Source: JACKII01 sp041687435
Lineage (GTDB): Bacteria; Pseudomonadota; Alphaproteobacteria; Bin95
NCBI GenBank assembly: GCA_041687435.1
Contig: JAWLBX010000001.1
Location: 248,001 to 312,000, forward strand
Direction of reading: 5' to 3'
Length of the DNA: 64,000 nt
A program made the translations under genes and the position numbers. The notes beneath the pieces were generated by a model. That model saw nothing but the letters and a program-made list of their open reading frames with translations. It ran no database searches and was not told where the DNA came from. Shown here in pieces: positions 50,815 through 60,805 of the stretch (the stretch's first letter is position 1; each line of letters opens with the position of its first letter).

Positions 50815-51815
50815 CGCGCTTTCGCGGCCGGACCGCAGGCAGAGGGCGGGATGGCGGCTGCCGCTGCCTCCGAGACTAAACCTCAGCCGCGGCCCGCCGC
50901 AGCCGGTCGTTGATGGCACGGCCGAGGCCGGTTTCCGGGATCGGCATGACGGCGATGCCGGCGGGCTTCAGCGCGTTCAGGGCATGCAGGTGGCGGAACA
51001 GGTTGGCTGCGGCCTCCACCAGGTCGCCAGCCTCACTGAGATTGCATACGTGCTCCGCCGCCGGCGCGCCCGGCCCGAAAGCCAGCAGCGCCTCCCCTGG
51101 TTGCACGCCGCGCGCCTTCAGGCGCAAAGGGCAGTCCGGCGCGTAATGCTTGGCCAACATGCCGGGGCTGGCAATTGCGGCATTCGCTCCGGGCGAGCGC
51201 AGATCGGACAGATGGGCCAGCAAAGCCTCGCGCGGCAGCCCGCCCTCGCGCAGCAGCAGCGGCACGCTGCCGGAGAGATCGACCACAGTCGATTCCAGCC
51301 CCACGGCGCAAGGCCCGCCATCCAGGATCAAATCGACCGCATCGCCCAGCGAGGCCAGCACGTGCGCCGCCGTTGTCGGGCTGAGCGCGTTGGAGCGGTT
51401 GGCGCTGGGAGCGGCCACCGGCAGGCCCGCCGCCGTCAACAAAGCCTTAGCCACCGGGTGCGCCGGCACACGCAGCGCCAGCGTCTCTAGCCCAGCGCTG
51501 GCCAGCGGCGAGACCGGACAGTCCGCCGCGCGCGGCAACACCAGCGTCAGCGGCCCCGGCCAGAAGGCGGCGGCCACCGCCTCGGCCCGCGCATCCCACG
51601 CCACCAGCGGCCGCAAAGACTCCGGGCTCGGCCCGTGCACGATCAACGGGTTGAACGTCGGCCGCCCCTTGGCCGCAAAGATGCGCGCGACCGCCCGGTC
51701 GCAGGTTGCATCGGCGCCCAGACCATAGACCGTCTCGGTCGGAAACACTGCCAGCCCGCCCGCCTTGAGGCAGGCGGCGGCAGCGGCGATCCCCGCGGTA
51801 TCCGCTGGCAAAACC

Positions 51816-52622
<807 letters not shown>

Positions 52623-52792
52623 CGGGAAACTCCTGTTCGGCTAGACCGCCGGATTAATAGGGATTGCTAAAATCCTAGGCCAGACTCCGCAGCCAGCCCA
52701 TTAGGGAAATCGCCGCGCTTCGCTCTGGGCAGAATGGCCATGGTCCGTTAGCATTCCGGGCCAAGACACGCTAATAATAGAGGAACGGCCCC

Positions 52793-53992
52793 ATGCGCAT
52801 CACCGGCTGCGAGATTCTGCACTGCAACGCGGGCTGGCGGGATTTCTCCTTCCTGAAACTCGCCACCGACGAGGGCATCACCGGCATTGCTGAATACAAT
52901 GAATGCTATGGCTCCCCCGGCCTTTCCGTGGTCATCAAACGGCTGGTGGAGCGCGTGGTCGGCATGGATGCGATGGCGCACGAGCGGGTGCACCAAATGC
53001 TCTACGCCATGACGCGCCAGGCGCCGGGCGGCGTCAACCAGCAGGCCATCGCGGCGATCGAAAACGCGCTGCTGGATATCAAGGGCAAGGCCCTGAACGC
53101 GCCGGTCTACGACCTGCTGGGCGGGGCGATGCGCACGGAAATTCCGGTCTATTGGAGCCATTGCGGCACCTACCTGCTGAACCCGGAGATGGCGAACATG
53201 ATCGGCCAGCCGGCCATCCGCAAGGTGGACGATCTGGTAGCGATGGGCCGGCGGGTGCGCGATGCGGGCTTCCGCGGCCTCAAGACCAACATCTTCCTGT
53301 TCGATCCGGATACGGAGAAAGCCAGCCTGCACATGCCCGGCTTCGGCCGCTCGCCCGGCTGGCCCGCCCTGAACGCGACGCCCGCCCTGGTCGATGGCCT
53401 GCGGGAGCAGATCGCGGCCCTGACCGAGGGCGCCGGGCCGGAAATGGGCATCCGGCTGGACCTGAACTTCAACTTCAAGCCGGAAGGCTACCGCCAGATC
53501 GCCATGGGCCTGGACGATATGGGCCTCACCTGGATCGAGATCGACCTTTATGATCCCAAGGGCCTGGCCGATATTCGCGACCGGGTGGCCACGCCCATCG
53601 CGTCCTGCGAATCCCTGTTCGGCCTGCGCGAATTCCGGCCGTTCTTCGAGCAGGCCAGCATGGACGTGGCTATCATCGACCTGCCCTGGAATGGCACATG
53701 GCTGGGCGCGAAGATCGCGGCGATGGCGGAGGCCTATGAGATCAACTGCGCGCCGCACAATTTCTACGGCAACCTGTCCAGCCTGATGAGCGCGCATTTC
53801 TGCGCCGCCATCCCGAATTTCCGGGTGATGGAGATCGACATCGACGACATTCCCTGGAAAGACGACATCATCACCTGGAAGCCGGATATCCGCGACGGCG
53901 CCGTGCAGCTGCCACCAGGGCCGGGCTGGGGTGCGGAATTGAACGAGGACGTGATCCGGGAGCATCCGCCCAAGTTCGTGAAGACAGACTGA
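52793..53992 (+). CDS. Mandelate racemase/muconate lactonizing enzyme-like (enolase superfamily)
   Basis: A 399-residue barrel enzyme, a second enolase-superfamily member distinct from the one at 33773. N-terminal capping domain, then GLKTNIFLFD (K-x-N on strand 2), metal ligands in IRLDLNFNF, WIEIDLYDP and SCESLFG, and a terminal CAPHNFYG histidine. K-x-N with His is the pattern of the glucarate/galactarate-dehydratase-like group of MR enzymes, so an acid-sugar dehydratase is plausible. ATG 52793 follows AGAGGAACGG. The 170-bp upstream gap shared with cysQ shows no recognisable operator. Confidence 0.87.
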   Translation: MRITGCEILHCNAGWRDFSFLKLATDEGITGIAEYNECYGSPGLSVVIKRLVERVVGMDAMAHERVHQMLYAMTRQAPGGVNQQAIAAIENALLDIKGKALNAPVYDLLGGAMRTEIPVYWSHCGTYLLNPEMANMIGQPAIRKVDDLVAMGRRVRDAGFRGLKTNIFLFDPDTEKASLHMPGFGRSPGWPALNATPALVDGLREQIAALTEGAGPEMGIRLDLNFNFKPEGYRQIAMGLDDMGLTWIEIDLYDPKGLADIRDRVATPIASCESLFGLREFRPFFEQASMDVAIIDLPWNGTWLGAKIAAMAEAYEINCAPHNFYGNLSSLMSAHFCAAIPNFRVMEIDIDDIPWKDDIITWKPDIRDGAVQLPPGPGWGAELNEDVIREHPPKFVKTD

Positions 53993-54008
53993 GTGCCGGG
54001 CCGGCGCA

Positions 54009-54026
54009 CCGTCATCAAACCGTCAA
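54009..54026 (+). promoter_or_regulatory. Pho-box-like direct repeat upstream of phoD
   Basis: CCGTCAT (54009-54015), CAAA, CCGTCAA (54020-54026): two 7-bp repeats with a 4-bp spacer, the exact layout of the PhoB pho box (CTGTCAT-N4-CTGTCAT). It lies 80 bp before the start of a PhoD-family phosphatase gene, a known class of PhoB targets. Binding is inferred. Confidence 0.65.
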
Positions 54027-54105
54027 CACTCTGCAACGGCAGCGTAGCGAACGGCGGCTAAAGGGCTTGGGTCTTTCCACGTCCCTCGGCACGGAGTTCC
54101 GCCTT

Positions 54106-55656
54106 ATGTCCCGTATCGTTACGACCCGCCGCCGCCTGTTGCAGACCGCCGGCGCCGGCCTGACCCTCGCTGCCGCTGGCGGTCTTGCCCGCCCGGCCTT
54201 TGCCGTTGCCGGCCGCCCGGTCATCACGCATGGCATCCAGTCCGGCGACATCTCCGCCAATTCCGCCGTGGTCTGGAGCCGTGCGGACCGCGCGGCCCGG
54301 ATGATGATCGAGGTGGCCGCGACCGAGGATTTCAAGAACGCACGCATGATCCGCGGGCCACATGCCCTCGCCAACAGCGACTTCACCGCCAAGACCGTCA
54401 TCAACGGCTTGGAAGGCGGCCAGGACGTATTCTATCGCGTCCACTTCTCCAGCCTGGATGACGACAAGGCCACCAGCGAGCCGGTGACCGGCCGCATCCG
54501 CACCGCGCCCGTAACGAAGCGCGACATCAATTTCGTCTGGTCGGCCGACACTGCGGGCCAGGGTTGGGGCATCAACGAGGCCTGGGGCGGCATGCGCGGT
54601 TACAAGGCCATGGCCGATCAGAACCCCGACTTCTTCCTCAATTCCGGCGACTGCATCTATGCCGACGGCCCGATCAAGCCGGAAGTGACCCTGACGGATG
54701 GTACCGTCTGGAAGAACATCGTCACGGAAGAAAAGTCCAAGGTCGCCGAGACGCTGGGCGAGTTCCGCGGCAACTACAAGTACAACCTGATGGACGCCCA
54801 TTACCGCGCGATGATGGCAAACGTGCCGATGATCGCACAATGGGACGACCACGAGACCGTCAACAACTGGTACCCGAACGAGATCCTGACCGACGACCGC
54901 TATACCGAGAAGTCCGTCGCCCTGCTTTCCGCCCGCGCCAACCAAGCCTTCCACGAGTTCATGCCGACCGCCCAGACCTGGGCCGAGCCGGGCCGGGTTT
55001 ACCGCAAGGTCTCTTACGGCCCGCTGCTGGATGTGTTCGTCATCGACATGCGCACCTACCGCGGCGACAACACCGCCAACCGTCAGAACAAACGCGGCGC
55101 CGTGACCGATTTGCTGGGTCGCGAGCAGTTGGATTGGCTGAAGCGGGAACTGGTCAACAGCCGCGCGACCTGGAAAGTGATCGCTGCCGACATGCCCATC
55201 GGCATCATGGTGCGCGACGGCGAGAACGCGATGGAGAATGGCGCCAACGGTGACGGCCCGGTGCTGGGCCGCGAGTTCGACATTGCCGAGCTGCTGTCAT
55301 TCATCAAGGCAGCCAACATCCGCAACACGGTCTGGCTGACGGCGGACGTGCATTACACCGCCGCCCACTACTACGATCCGAACCAAGCTCAGTTCCAGGA
55401 CTTCAACCCGTTCTGGGAGTTCGTCAGCGGCCCGATCCATGCCGGCAGCTTCGGCCCCGGCGATATGGACAACACTTTCGGCCCGCAGGTGAAATTCTCG
55501 AAAGACCCGGCGGGCGAGCGCAACCTGCCACCATCCGCCGGCCTGCAATTCTACGGTCACGTGAAGATTGCCGCCGACAGCGGCGTGATGACGGTGGACC
55601 TGCGGGATATTGCAAACACCTCGCTCTACAAGGTCGATCTGGAGCCGCAAGCCTAA
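54106..55656 (+). CDS. phoD: Alkaline phosphatase D (PhoD family), Tat-exported
   Basis: A 516-residue secreted phosphodiesterase/phosphatase. The N-terminus has a twin-arginine-like signal (VTTRRRLLQTAGAGLTLAAA, residues 4-23) ending near PAFA. The PhoD N domain is followed by the metallophosphatase core with NSGDCIYADGP, AQWDDHETVNNW and LTADVHYTAAHYY, supplying the Fe/Ca ligands. It releases phosphate from organic phosphate esters in the periplasm. ATG 54106 is used; a TTG 39 bases earlier would disturb the Tat signal. A pho-box-like repeat lies upstream, implying induction by phosphate limitation. Confidence 0.92.
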   Translation: MSRIVTTRRRLLQTAGAGLTLAAAGGLARPAFAVAGRPVITHGIQSGDISANSAVVWSRADRAARMMIEVAATEDFKNARMIRGPHALANSDFTAKTVINGLEGGQDVFYRVHFSSLDDDKATSEPVTGRIRTAPVTKRDINFVWSADTAGQGWGINEAWGGMRGYKAMADQNPDFFLNSGDCIYADGPIKPEVTLTDGTVWKNIVTEEKSKVAETLGEFRGNYKYNLMDAHYRAMMANVPMIAQWDDHETVNNWYPNEILTDDRYTEKSVALLSARANQAFHEFMPTAQTWAEPGRVYRKVSYGPLLDVFVIDMRTYRGDNTANRQNKRGAVTDLLGREQLDWLKRELVNSRATWKVIAADMPIGIMVRDGENAMENGANGDGPVLGREFDIAELLSFIKAANIRNTVWLTADVHYTAAHYYDPNQAQFQDFNPFWEFVSGPIHAGSFGPGDMDNTFGPQVKFSKDPAGERNLPPSAGLQFYGHVKIAADSGVMTVDLRDIANTSLYKVDLEPQA

Positions 55657-55707
55657 GGTACGCGGTTTCGGTATGGAACGCCCCGGAAGCGGTCCGGGCC
55701 GGGTTGC

Positions 55708-55733
55708 GGAGCAGGGTCAGCCAGCCCTGCTCC
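55708..55733. terminator. Hairpin between convergent phoD and aldolase genes
   Basis: Perfect 9-bp stem GGAGCAGGG / CCCTGCTCC with an 8-base loop, overlapping the aldolase stop codon (55717-55719) in the convergent region. May act in both directions; no T tract. Confidence 0.55.
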
Positions 55734-56484
55734 GTGCGGCCGCCAGATAGGCACCGGCGCCCGCTCCCAATAACCGGGGCAGGTGGTTGTAGATGTAGAG
55801 GCAGCCACTCGCCAGCGCGGCCGGCAGGGCCTCTGCGGTGGCGGGCATGCCGGGGGCCTTGCCCGCGGCGCGGATTTTGGCCAGCGTTGCGGCGATGGCC
55901 TCTGCCACCGGCGGGGCTTTCGGGTTGCCCGGATAACCCAAGGATTGCGACAGATCGGACGGGCCGACGAAAAACACATCAATTCCCGGCACCGTCAGAA
56001 TTTCATCGACATTCGCCAGCGCTTCCGCATCCTCGATCTGCACGCAAACCAGCGAGACCGCATTCGCCTGCTGAACGAAATCCGGCATTTTCGCGCCAAG
56101 GCCCCACCGATCCGGCCGGGTGCCGGCGGCGAGGCCGCGCTGCCCCTCCGGCCCGAACTTCACCGCGCCGACCGCCCGTTCCGCATCGCCGCGGGTGATG
56201 ACGTGCGGCACCTGCACGCCCTTCACGCCCCGGTCCATCACCGCCTGGATGTCGGCGGCGGCATTGCTCCGCGGGCGGGCGATAGCCGTGATGCCGGCTG
56301 CATCCGCCGCCATCGCCATCAGTTCCAGGTCGCCAAGACCGATGGACCCGTGCTCGCAATCCAGCAACACCCAGTCGAAACCCGCGTGGCCCAGCATCTC
56401 GACGGTTTGCGGCGATGGGAACATGAGCGAAACGCCAAGCGCGGGCTCGCCGCGGGCGATTTTGTCTTTCATCGGGTTTTGCAT
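55717..56484 (-). CDS. HpcH/HpaI family aldolase
   Basis: A 255-residue class II pyruvate aldolase-like enzyme. DWVLLDCEHGSIGLGDLELM (about 38-57), the strand ITAIARPRSN, GVKGVQVPHVITR, and VQIEDAEALANVDEIL with the metal-binding Glu, followed by VFFVGPSDLSQSLG. These are the features of 4-hydroxy-2-oxo-acid aldolases (HpaI, GarL). Substrate unknown; an HpaI-like function in breakdown of aromatic or sugar-acid products is possible. Convergent with phoD, divergent from the enoyl-CoA hydratase gene. Confidence 0.87.
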   Translation of the reverse strand: MQNPMKDKIARGEPALGVSLMFPSPQTVEMLGHAGFDWVLLDCEHGSIGLGDLELMAMAADAAGITAIARPRSNAAADIQAVMDRGVKGVQVPHVITRGDAERAVGAVKFGPEGQRGLAAGTRPDRWGLGAKMPDFVQQANAVSLVCVQIEDAEALANVDEILTVPGIDVFFVGPSDLSQSLGYPGNPKAPPVAEAIAATLAKIRAAGKAPGMPATAEALPAALASGCLYIYNHLPRLLGAGAGAYLAAARSRAG

Positions 56485-56589
56485 GGTCGCTAGATCCTTG
56501 TCGCGGCGCGGGCGGGAAAGTCTGGCAGCATTCGTCCGGCGCGGTTACAGTTTTTGCCAACGATCATCAATATCCCGAGGAAACCGCCA

Positions 56590-57399
56590 ATGGCAGACGC
56601 CCGTGTCCTGCTCGATGTCGAGGACGGCATCGCGACCCTGACCCTGAACCATCCGGAAGCGCTGAATGCCTTCGGGCACAAGCTGCGCCAGGATATGAGC
56701 GCCGCGCTCGACCGGCTGGATGCCGCCGTTGCTGACCGGTCCGCCCGCTGCCTGGTGATTACGGGGGCGGGCCGCGGTTTTTCCTCTGGCGCGAACCTGA
56801 ACGACCCGGACCGGCCGCCGCGCGACCGCGAGGCAGAGTTGCGGGGCGAAGCCAAGACCGATCTGGAGGACTGGTACAACCCAACGCTCATGCGCCTGCG
56901 CGAACTGCCGATTCCAACCGTCGCCGCCATCAACGGCGTCGCCGCAGGCGTCGGCATGAGCCTGGCGTTGTCCTGCGATTTCAAGGTGATGGCGCGGTCG
57001 GCCTTTTTCCTGCAGGCCTTCGCCCGCATCGGCCTCGTGCCCGACGGCGGCTCGTCCTGGATCCTGCCGCGGCTGATCGGCATGAACAGGGCCATGGAAT
57101 TGTCCATGCTGGCCGAACGCCTGCCAGCCGAAAAGGCCGCCGAATGGGGCATGATCACACGCGCGGTCGATGACAATGCGGTGATGGAAGACGCCATGGC
57201 TCTTGCCCGCCGTCTGGCCGATGGCCCGGCCTCGCTCGGCATGATCCGGCAGCTTTACTGGGCCGGCCTGGAAAACGGCTATGCCGACCAGATGCAGCTC
57301 GAATCCGACCTCCAGAAAAAGGCCGGCCTGACCAAGGATCATGAGGAGGGCGTCGCCGCCTTCCGCGAAAAACGTGACGCCAAGTTCACAGGAGCATAA
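56590..57399 (+). CDS. Enoyl-CoA hydratase/isomerase family protein
   Basis: A 269-residue crotonase-fold protein. Motifs: DGIATLTLNHPEALNAFG, TGAGRGFSSGANLNDP (about 57-72, oxyanion hole), AAINGVAAGVGMSLALSCDFKV and RIGLVPDGGSSWILPRL. The Asp in VPDGG follows the position used by 2,3-dehydratase-type members. ATG 56590 has GAGGAAACC at 8 bases. First of a three-gene operon with a thiolase-like and a DUF35 gene, 10 bases apart, which points to acyl-CoA side-chain metabolism. Confidence 0.9.
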   Translation: MADARVLLDVEDGIATLTLNHPEALNAFGHKLRQDMSAALDRLDAAVADRSARCLVITGAGRGFSSGANLNDPDRPPRDREAELRGEAKTDLEDWYNPTLMRLRELPIPTVAAINGVAAGVGMSLALSCDFKVMARSAFFLQAFARIGLVPDGGSSWILPRLIGMNRAMELSMLAERLPAEKAAEWGMITRAVDDNAVMEDAMALARRLADGPASLGMIRQLYWAGLENGYADQMQLESDLQKKAGLTKDHEEGVAAFREKRDAKFTGA

Positions 57400-57409
57400 G
57401 GAAACGCCC

Positions 57410-58588
57410 ATGTCCCGAGGTATACGCGGAAAGGTGGCCATCGCCGGTGTCGGCGAGACCACCTATTACAAACATGGCCAGGCGCCGGACAGCGAGTTCA
57501 AGCTGGCGTTGCAGGCCATCCTGGCGGCAGCCGAGGACGCCGGCATCGACCCGCGCGAGATCGACGGCTTCTGCTCCTACTCCAACGACCGCAACGAGCC
57601 CTCGCGGCTGGCAGCGGCGCTGGGCCTGCCGGACCTGAAATATTCCGTCATGCAGTGGGGCGGCGGCGGTGGCGGCGGTGCCGCGGCGGTCGGCACGGCC
57701 GCAGCGGCGATTGCCGCCGGTTACGCCAATTGCGTCGTCGTGTTCCGCGCGCTGGCCCAGGGCCAGTTTCAACGCTTCGGCGCGGCCGCGCCGGCCAAGA
57801 CCGTGCAGGGCGACAACGCCTATCTGTTCCCCTACGGCATGTTTTCGCCGGCACAGCGTTTTGCCATGAAAACCATGCGCTTCATGCACGACCACAAGAT
57901 CGAACGGCCGGCACTGCGGGCGCTGTCCATGGCCAGTTACCATCACGCCCAGGCCAACCCGCGCGCGGTGATGTACGGGCGGCCGCTGACCGAGGACAAG
58001 TACGACAACTCGCGCTGGATCGTCGAGCCGTTCCGCCTGTTCGACTGCTGCCTGGAGAATGACGGCGCCGCCGCCCTGATCCTGGTCGCGGCCGAGCGCG
58101 CCAAGGACATGAAGCAGAAGCCGACCTATCTGCTGGGGGCTGCCCAGGGCTCCGAATACCGCAACAACGCCCCGGCCCACAACGCGCCCACCTATGGCAG
58201 CAGCAGCTTCACCACCGTGGCGCCCCGCCTCTATGAGAATGCGGGAATCAGGCCGAGCGACGTGGACGTGGTGCAATCCTACGAGAACTTCACCGGCGGC
58301 GTACTGATGAGCCTAGTCGAGCACGACCTGGTCAAGGCGGAAGAAGCGAACGAGTTTCTGAAGCTGGAAAACCTGATTGCGCCGAACGGCAAGCTGCCGC
58401 TCAACACCTCGGGCGGCAATCTGGCCGAATGCTACATGCACGGGCTGGAATTGCAGGTGGAAGGCATCCGGCAATTGCGCGGCACGTCCACTAGCCAGGT
58501 GCCGAATGTCGATGTTTCGCTTGTCTGCGCCGGCCCGATGGTGACGCCGGTTTCCAGCTGCGTGTTCGGATCGGAGGCAACCCTATGA
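57410..58588 (+). CDS. Thiolase-fold protein (Ltp2/SCPx-like lipid-transfer type)
   Basis: A 392-residue thiolase-fold enzyme. The N-terminal half has KVAIAGVGETTYY and a glycine run (about 79-86, MQWGGGGGGG) where classical thiolases carry the nucleophilic Cys, which is absent. The C-terminal half has VVQSYENFTGGVL, LNTSGGNLAECYMHGLELQVE and CAGPMVTPVSSCV. This pattern is that of nonspecific lipid-transfer/Ltp2-type proteins, some of which act as retro-aldolases on steroid CoA thioesters with a DUF35 partner. A DUF35 gene follows with an ATGA overlap. Activity here is inferred. Confidence 0.85.
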   Translation: MSRGIRGKVAIAGVGETTYYKHGQAPDSEFKLALQAILAAAEDAGIDPREIDGFCSYSNDRNEPSRLAAALGLPDLKYSVMQWGGGGGGGAAAVGTAAAAIAAGYANCVVVFRALAQGQFQRFGAAAPAKTVQGDNAYLFPYGMFSPAQRFAMKTMRFMHDHKIERPALRALSMASYHHAQANPRAVMYGRPLTEDKYDNSRWIVEPFRLFDCCLENDGAAALILVAAERAKDMKQKPTYLLGAAQGSEYRNNAPAHNAPTYGSSSFTTVAPRLYENAGIRPSDVDVVQSYENFTGGVLMSLVEHDLVKAEEANEFLKLENLIAPNGKLPLNTSGGNLAECYMHGLELQVEGIRQLRGTSTSQVPNVDVSLVCAGPMVTPVSSCVFGSEATL

Positions 58589-59031
58589 GCAAATACTACC
58601 TGCCCGAAGGCCTGCCTGCGCCGGTGCCGGAAAATGACGGCCTGTCTGCCCCGTATTGGGAAGGCCTGAAAAAGGAAGAACTGTGGGTGCAGAAGTGCAA
58701 CGGCTGCGGCACGCACCAGTTCGGGCCGGAATGGATCTGCCACAAATGCCTGTCGTTCGATGTCGGCTGGGTGCCAGTGGAAGGCAAGGGCCGCATCTAT
58801 TCGTGGGAACGGGCCTGGCATCCGGTGCACCCCGCACTGCGGGCGCTGGAGGGCGAGCCTTACATCACCGTGCTGGTGGAACTGCCGGGCGCCGGCAATG
58901 TCCGCATGGTCGGCAACCTGCTGGGCGACCGCCATCAGGACGTTGTGATCGGCTCGGAGGTAGAGGTGGCCTTCGAACACCACACCGACAACGATCCGCC
59001 GTATAGCCTAGCCCACTGGAAGGTGGTGTAG
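58585..59031 (+). CDS. Zn-ribbon/OB-fold protein (DUF35)
   Basis: A 148-residue two-domain protein: a rubredoxin-like zinc ribbon with C38-x2-C41 ... C52-x2-C55 (CNGCG, ICHKC) and a C-terminal OB fold (about 65-148). DUF35 proteins pair with thiolase-fold enzymes and supply a cap or CoA-binding surface. The start ATG overlaps the thiolase TGA by four bases (ATGA), so the two are coupled and likely form a complex. Confidence 0.9.
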   Translation: MSKYYLPEGLPAPVPENDGLSAPYWEGLKKEELWVQKCNGCGTHQFGPEWICHKCLSFDVGWVPVEGKGRIYSWERAWHPVHPALRALEGEPYITVLVELPGAGNVRMVGNLLGDRHQDVVIGSEVEVAFEHHTDNDPPYSLAHWKVV

Positions 59032-59039
59032 CAAGCCAC

Positions 59040-59068
59040 GGCCCCGGATCGCCCGCCGGTCCGGGGCC
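59040..59068 (+). terminator. Hairpin after the DUF35 gene
   Basis: Perfect 9-bp stem GGCCCCGGA / TCCGGGGCC with an 11-base loop, starting 9 bases after the DUF35 stop. No T tract; probably ends the enoyl-CoA hydratase/thiolase/DUF35 unit. Confidence 0.5.
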
Positions 59069-59116
59069 TCGGCTGCCCCCCGCCAGGGGCGAAACCACGG
59101 CAAGGAACCATCCGTC

Positions 59117-59527
59117 ATGTCCATTGGCACCCAACCCGACCTGCCGGCCGACGTGCAGGCTGCCATTCAGAACGCGCTTGGCGTGGTCGATGCGCACATG
59201 GCCGGCCTGAATGCCCGCGACCCGGATGCCATCGCCGCCACCCTGCACTTTCCGCACTACCGGCTGGCGGGCAGCACGATGAAAGTGTGGCAGACGCCGG
59301 CGACCTATCTGGACGACTTTTTTGCCCGCGCCGGAGAGGGCTGGGCCCGCAGCCAGTGGAACCGGCAGGCGGTGATCCATGCGGAGGCCGAAAAGGTTCA
59401 TCTGGACATGGAATTTACCCGCTTCCATGCCGATGGCTCCGCACTCGGCACCTTTCGCTCGATCTGGGTGATCACATGCATCGGCGGGCGCTGGGCGGCG
59501 CAACTGCGCAGCAGCTTCGCGCGGTAG
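59117..59527 (+). CDS. NTF2-like (SnoaL/DUF4440-type) protein
   Basis: A 136-residue protein. Residues about 15-40 (AAIQNALGVVDAHMAGLNARDPDAIAATLHFPHYRLAG) have the helix and first strand of the cone-shaped NTF2 fold, and the strands continue to FARFHADGSALGTFRSIWVITCIGGRWAAQ. No catalytic residues can be assigned. Many family members are small-molecule-binding or isomerase proteins. The gene lies 78 bases before the M20 amidohydrolase on the same strand. Confidence 0.75.
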   Translation: MSIGTQPDLPADVQAAIQNALGVVDAHMAGLNARDPDAIAATLHFPHYRLAGSTMKVWQTPATYLDDFFARAGEGWARSQWNRQAVIHAEAEKVHLDMEFTRFHADGSALGTFRSIWVITCIGGRWAAQLRSSFAR

Positions 59528-59604
59528 CCCAGCCCTGGACATCGGCACCAGCCCGCGCCACCATCGCGGCCCCGCCCAGACTTGCTGCCGAAGGACCGCC
59601 GCCC

Positions 59605-60783
59605 ATGCCGATCATCAACCGCATCGCCGACCTGCATGAGGAGATGACCGCTTGGCGGCGCGACCTTCATGCCCACCCGGAAACCGCGTTCGAGGAGCAC
59701 TGGACCAGCGACTACATCGCGGAAAAGCTGGAAACCTTCGGCCTCGATGAAATCCACCGCGGCATCGCCAAGACCGGCATCGTCGCCGTGCTGCGAAACG
59801 GGAACAGCGACAAATCCATCGCGCTCAGGGCAGATATGGACGCGCTGGACATTACCGAGGCCAACGACCTGCCCTACAAGAGCCAGATTCCAGGCAAGAT
59901 GCACGCCTGCGGCCATGACGGCCATTCCACCATGCTGCTGGGCGCCGCCCGGTATCTGGCAGAAACCCGCAATTTCGATGGCACGATCTATTTCATTTTC
60001 CAGCCGGCGGAGGAGAACGAAGGCGGCGGCCGGGTGATGGTAGAGGAAGGCCTGTTCGAGTGCTTTCCGGCCCAGGCAGTCTATGGCATGCACAACGCGC
60101 CGGGCCTGCCAGTGGGCGAGATGGCGATGCGGCCCGGCCCGGCCATGGCCGGCTATGACATTTTCGAGATCGTGGTGGAAGGCTACGGCACCCACGCGGC
60201 ACGGCCGAACCAGGGCGTCGACCCGGTGGTGGTGCAGGCGCAGATCGTCCTTGGCTTGCAAACCATCGCCAGCCGCAACGTCAATCCGGTAGACAGCGTG
60301 GTGGTGAGCGTCACCCAGGTTCACGGTGGCGACACTTGGAACGTCATCCCGCAGCAGGTGGTGCTGCGCGGCACCGTGCGCTGCTTCAAGCCGGAGGTAC
60401 AGGACCAGACCGAGGCACGGATGCGGGCGCTGGCGGAGAGCATCGCCGCCGCCCACGAAGCGACGGCGACCGTCCGTTACGAGCGCCGCTACCCGCCGAC
60501 CGTGAACGACGAGGCGCATATGGAACGCTGCGCCGCCGTCGGCCGGGCGCTGCTGGGCGAGGACAGGGTCGCGACCGATGCGCCGCAAGGCATGGGTTCG
60601 GAGGATTTTTCCTTCATGCTGAACGAAAAGCCGGGCTGCTATATCCGCCTCGGCAATGGCGAGGCGGGCGCCAAGGGCGGGGTCGTGGTGCACAATCCGC
60701 GCTACGATTTCAATGACGAAGCCCTGCCGCTTGGCGCCAGCTATTGGGCCATGCTGGTGGAGCAGGAGCTTGCCCGGCGCTGA
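59605..60783 (+). CDS. M20-family amidohydrolase (hippurate/IAA-amino acid hydrolase type)
   Basis: A 392-residue dizinc enzyme that hydrolyses N-acyl amino acids. WRRDLHAHPETAFEE opens the M20D domain, KMHACGHDGH (99-107) holds the Cys/His metal ligands, FQPAEENEGGGRVMVEEG the catalytic Glu pair, and MHNAPG and GTHAARPNQGVDPV the lid/dimerisation region. The C-terminal MGSEDFSFML supplies the last metal ligand. Complete length. ATG 59605 is the first with a family N-terminus; the frame upstream is a shadow. It precedes ntrY by 22 bases. Confidence 0.92.
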   Translation: MPIINRIADLHEEMTAWRRDLHAHPETAFEEHWTSDYIAEKLETFGLDEIHRGIAKTGIVAVLRNGNSDKSIALRADMDALDITEANDLPYKSQIPGKMHACGHDGHSTMLLGAARYLAETRNFDGTIYFIFQPAEENEGGGRVMVEEGLFECFPAQAVYGMHNAPGLPVGEMAMRPGPAMAGYDIFEIVVEGYGTHAARPNQGVDPVVVQAQIVLGLQTIASRNVNPVDSVVVSVTQVHGGDTWNVIPQQVVLRGTVRCFKPEVQDQTEARMRALAESIAAAHEATATVRYERRYPPTVNDEAHMERCAAVGRALLGEDRVATDAPQGMGSEDFSFMLNEKPGCYIRLGNGEAGAKGGVVVHNPRYDFNDEALPLGASYWAMLVEQELARR

Positions 60784-60805
60784 GAACCGCGCTAGGCGAG
60801 AGCGC

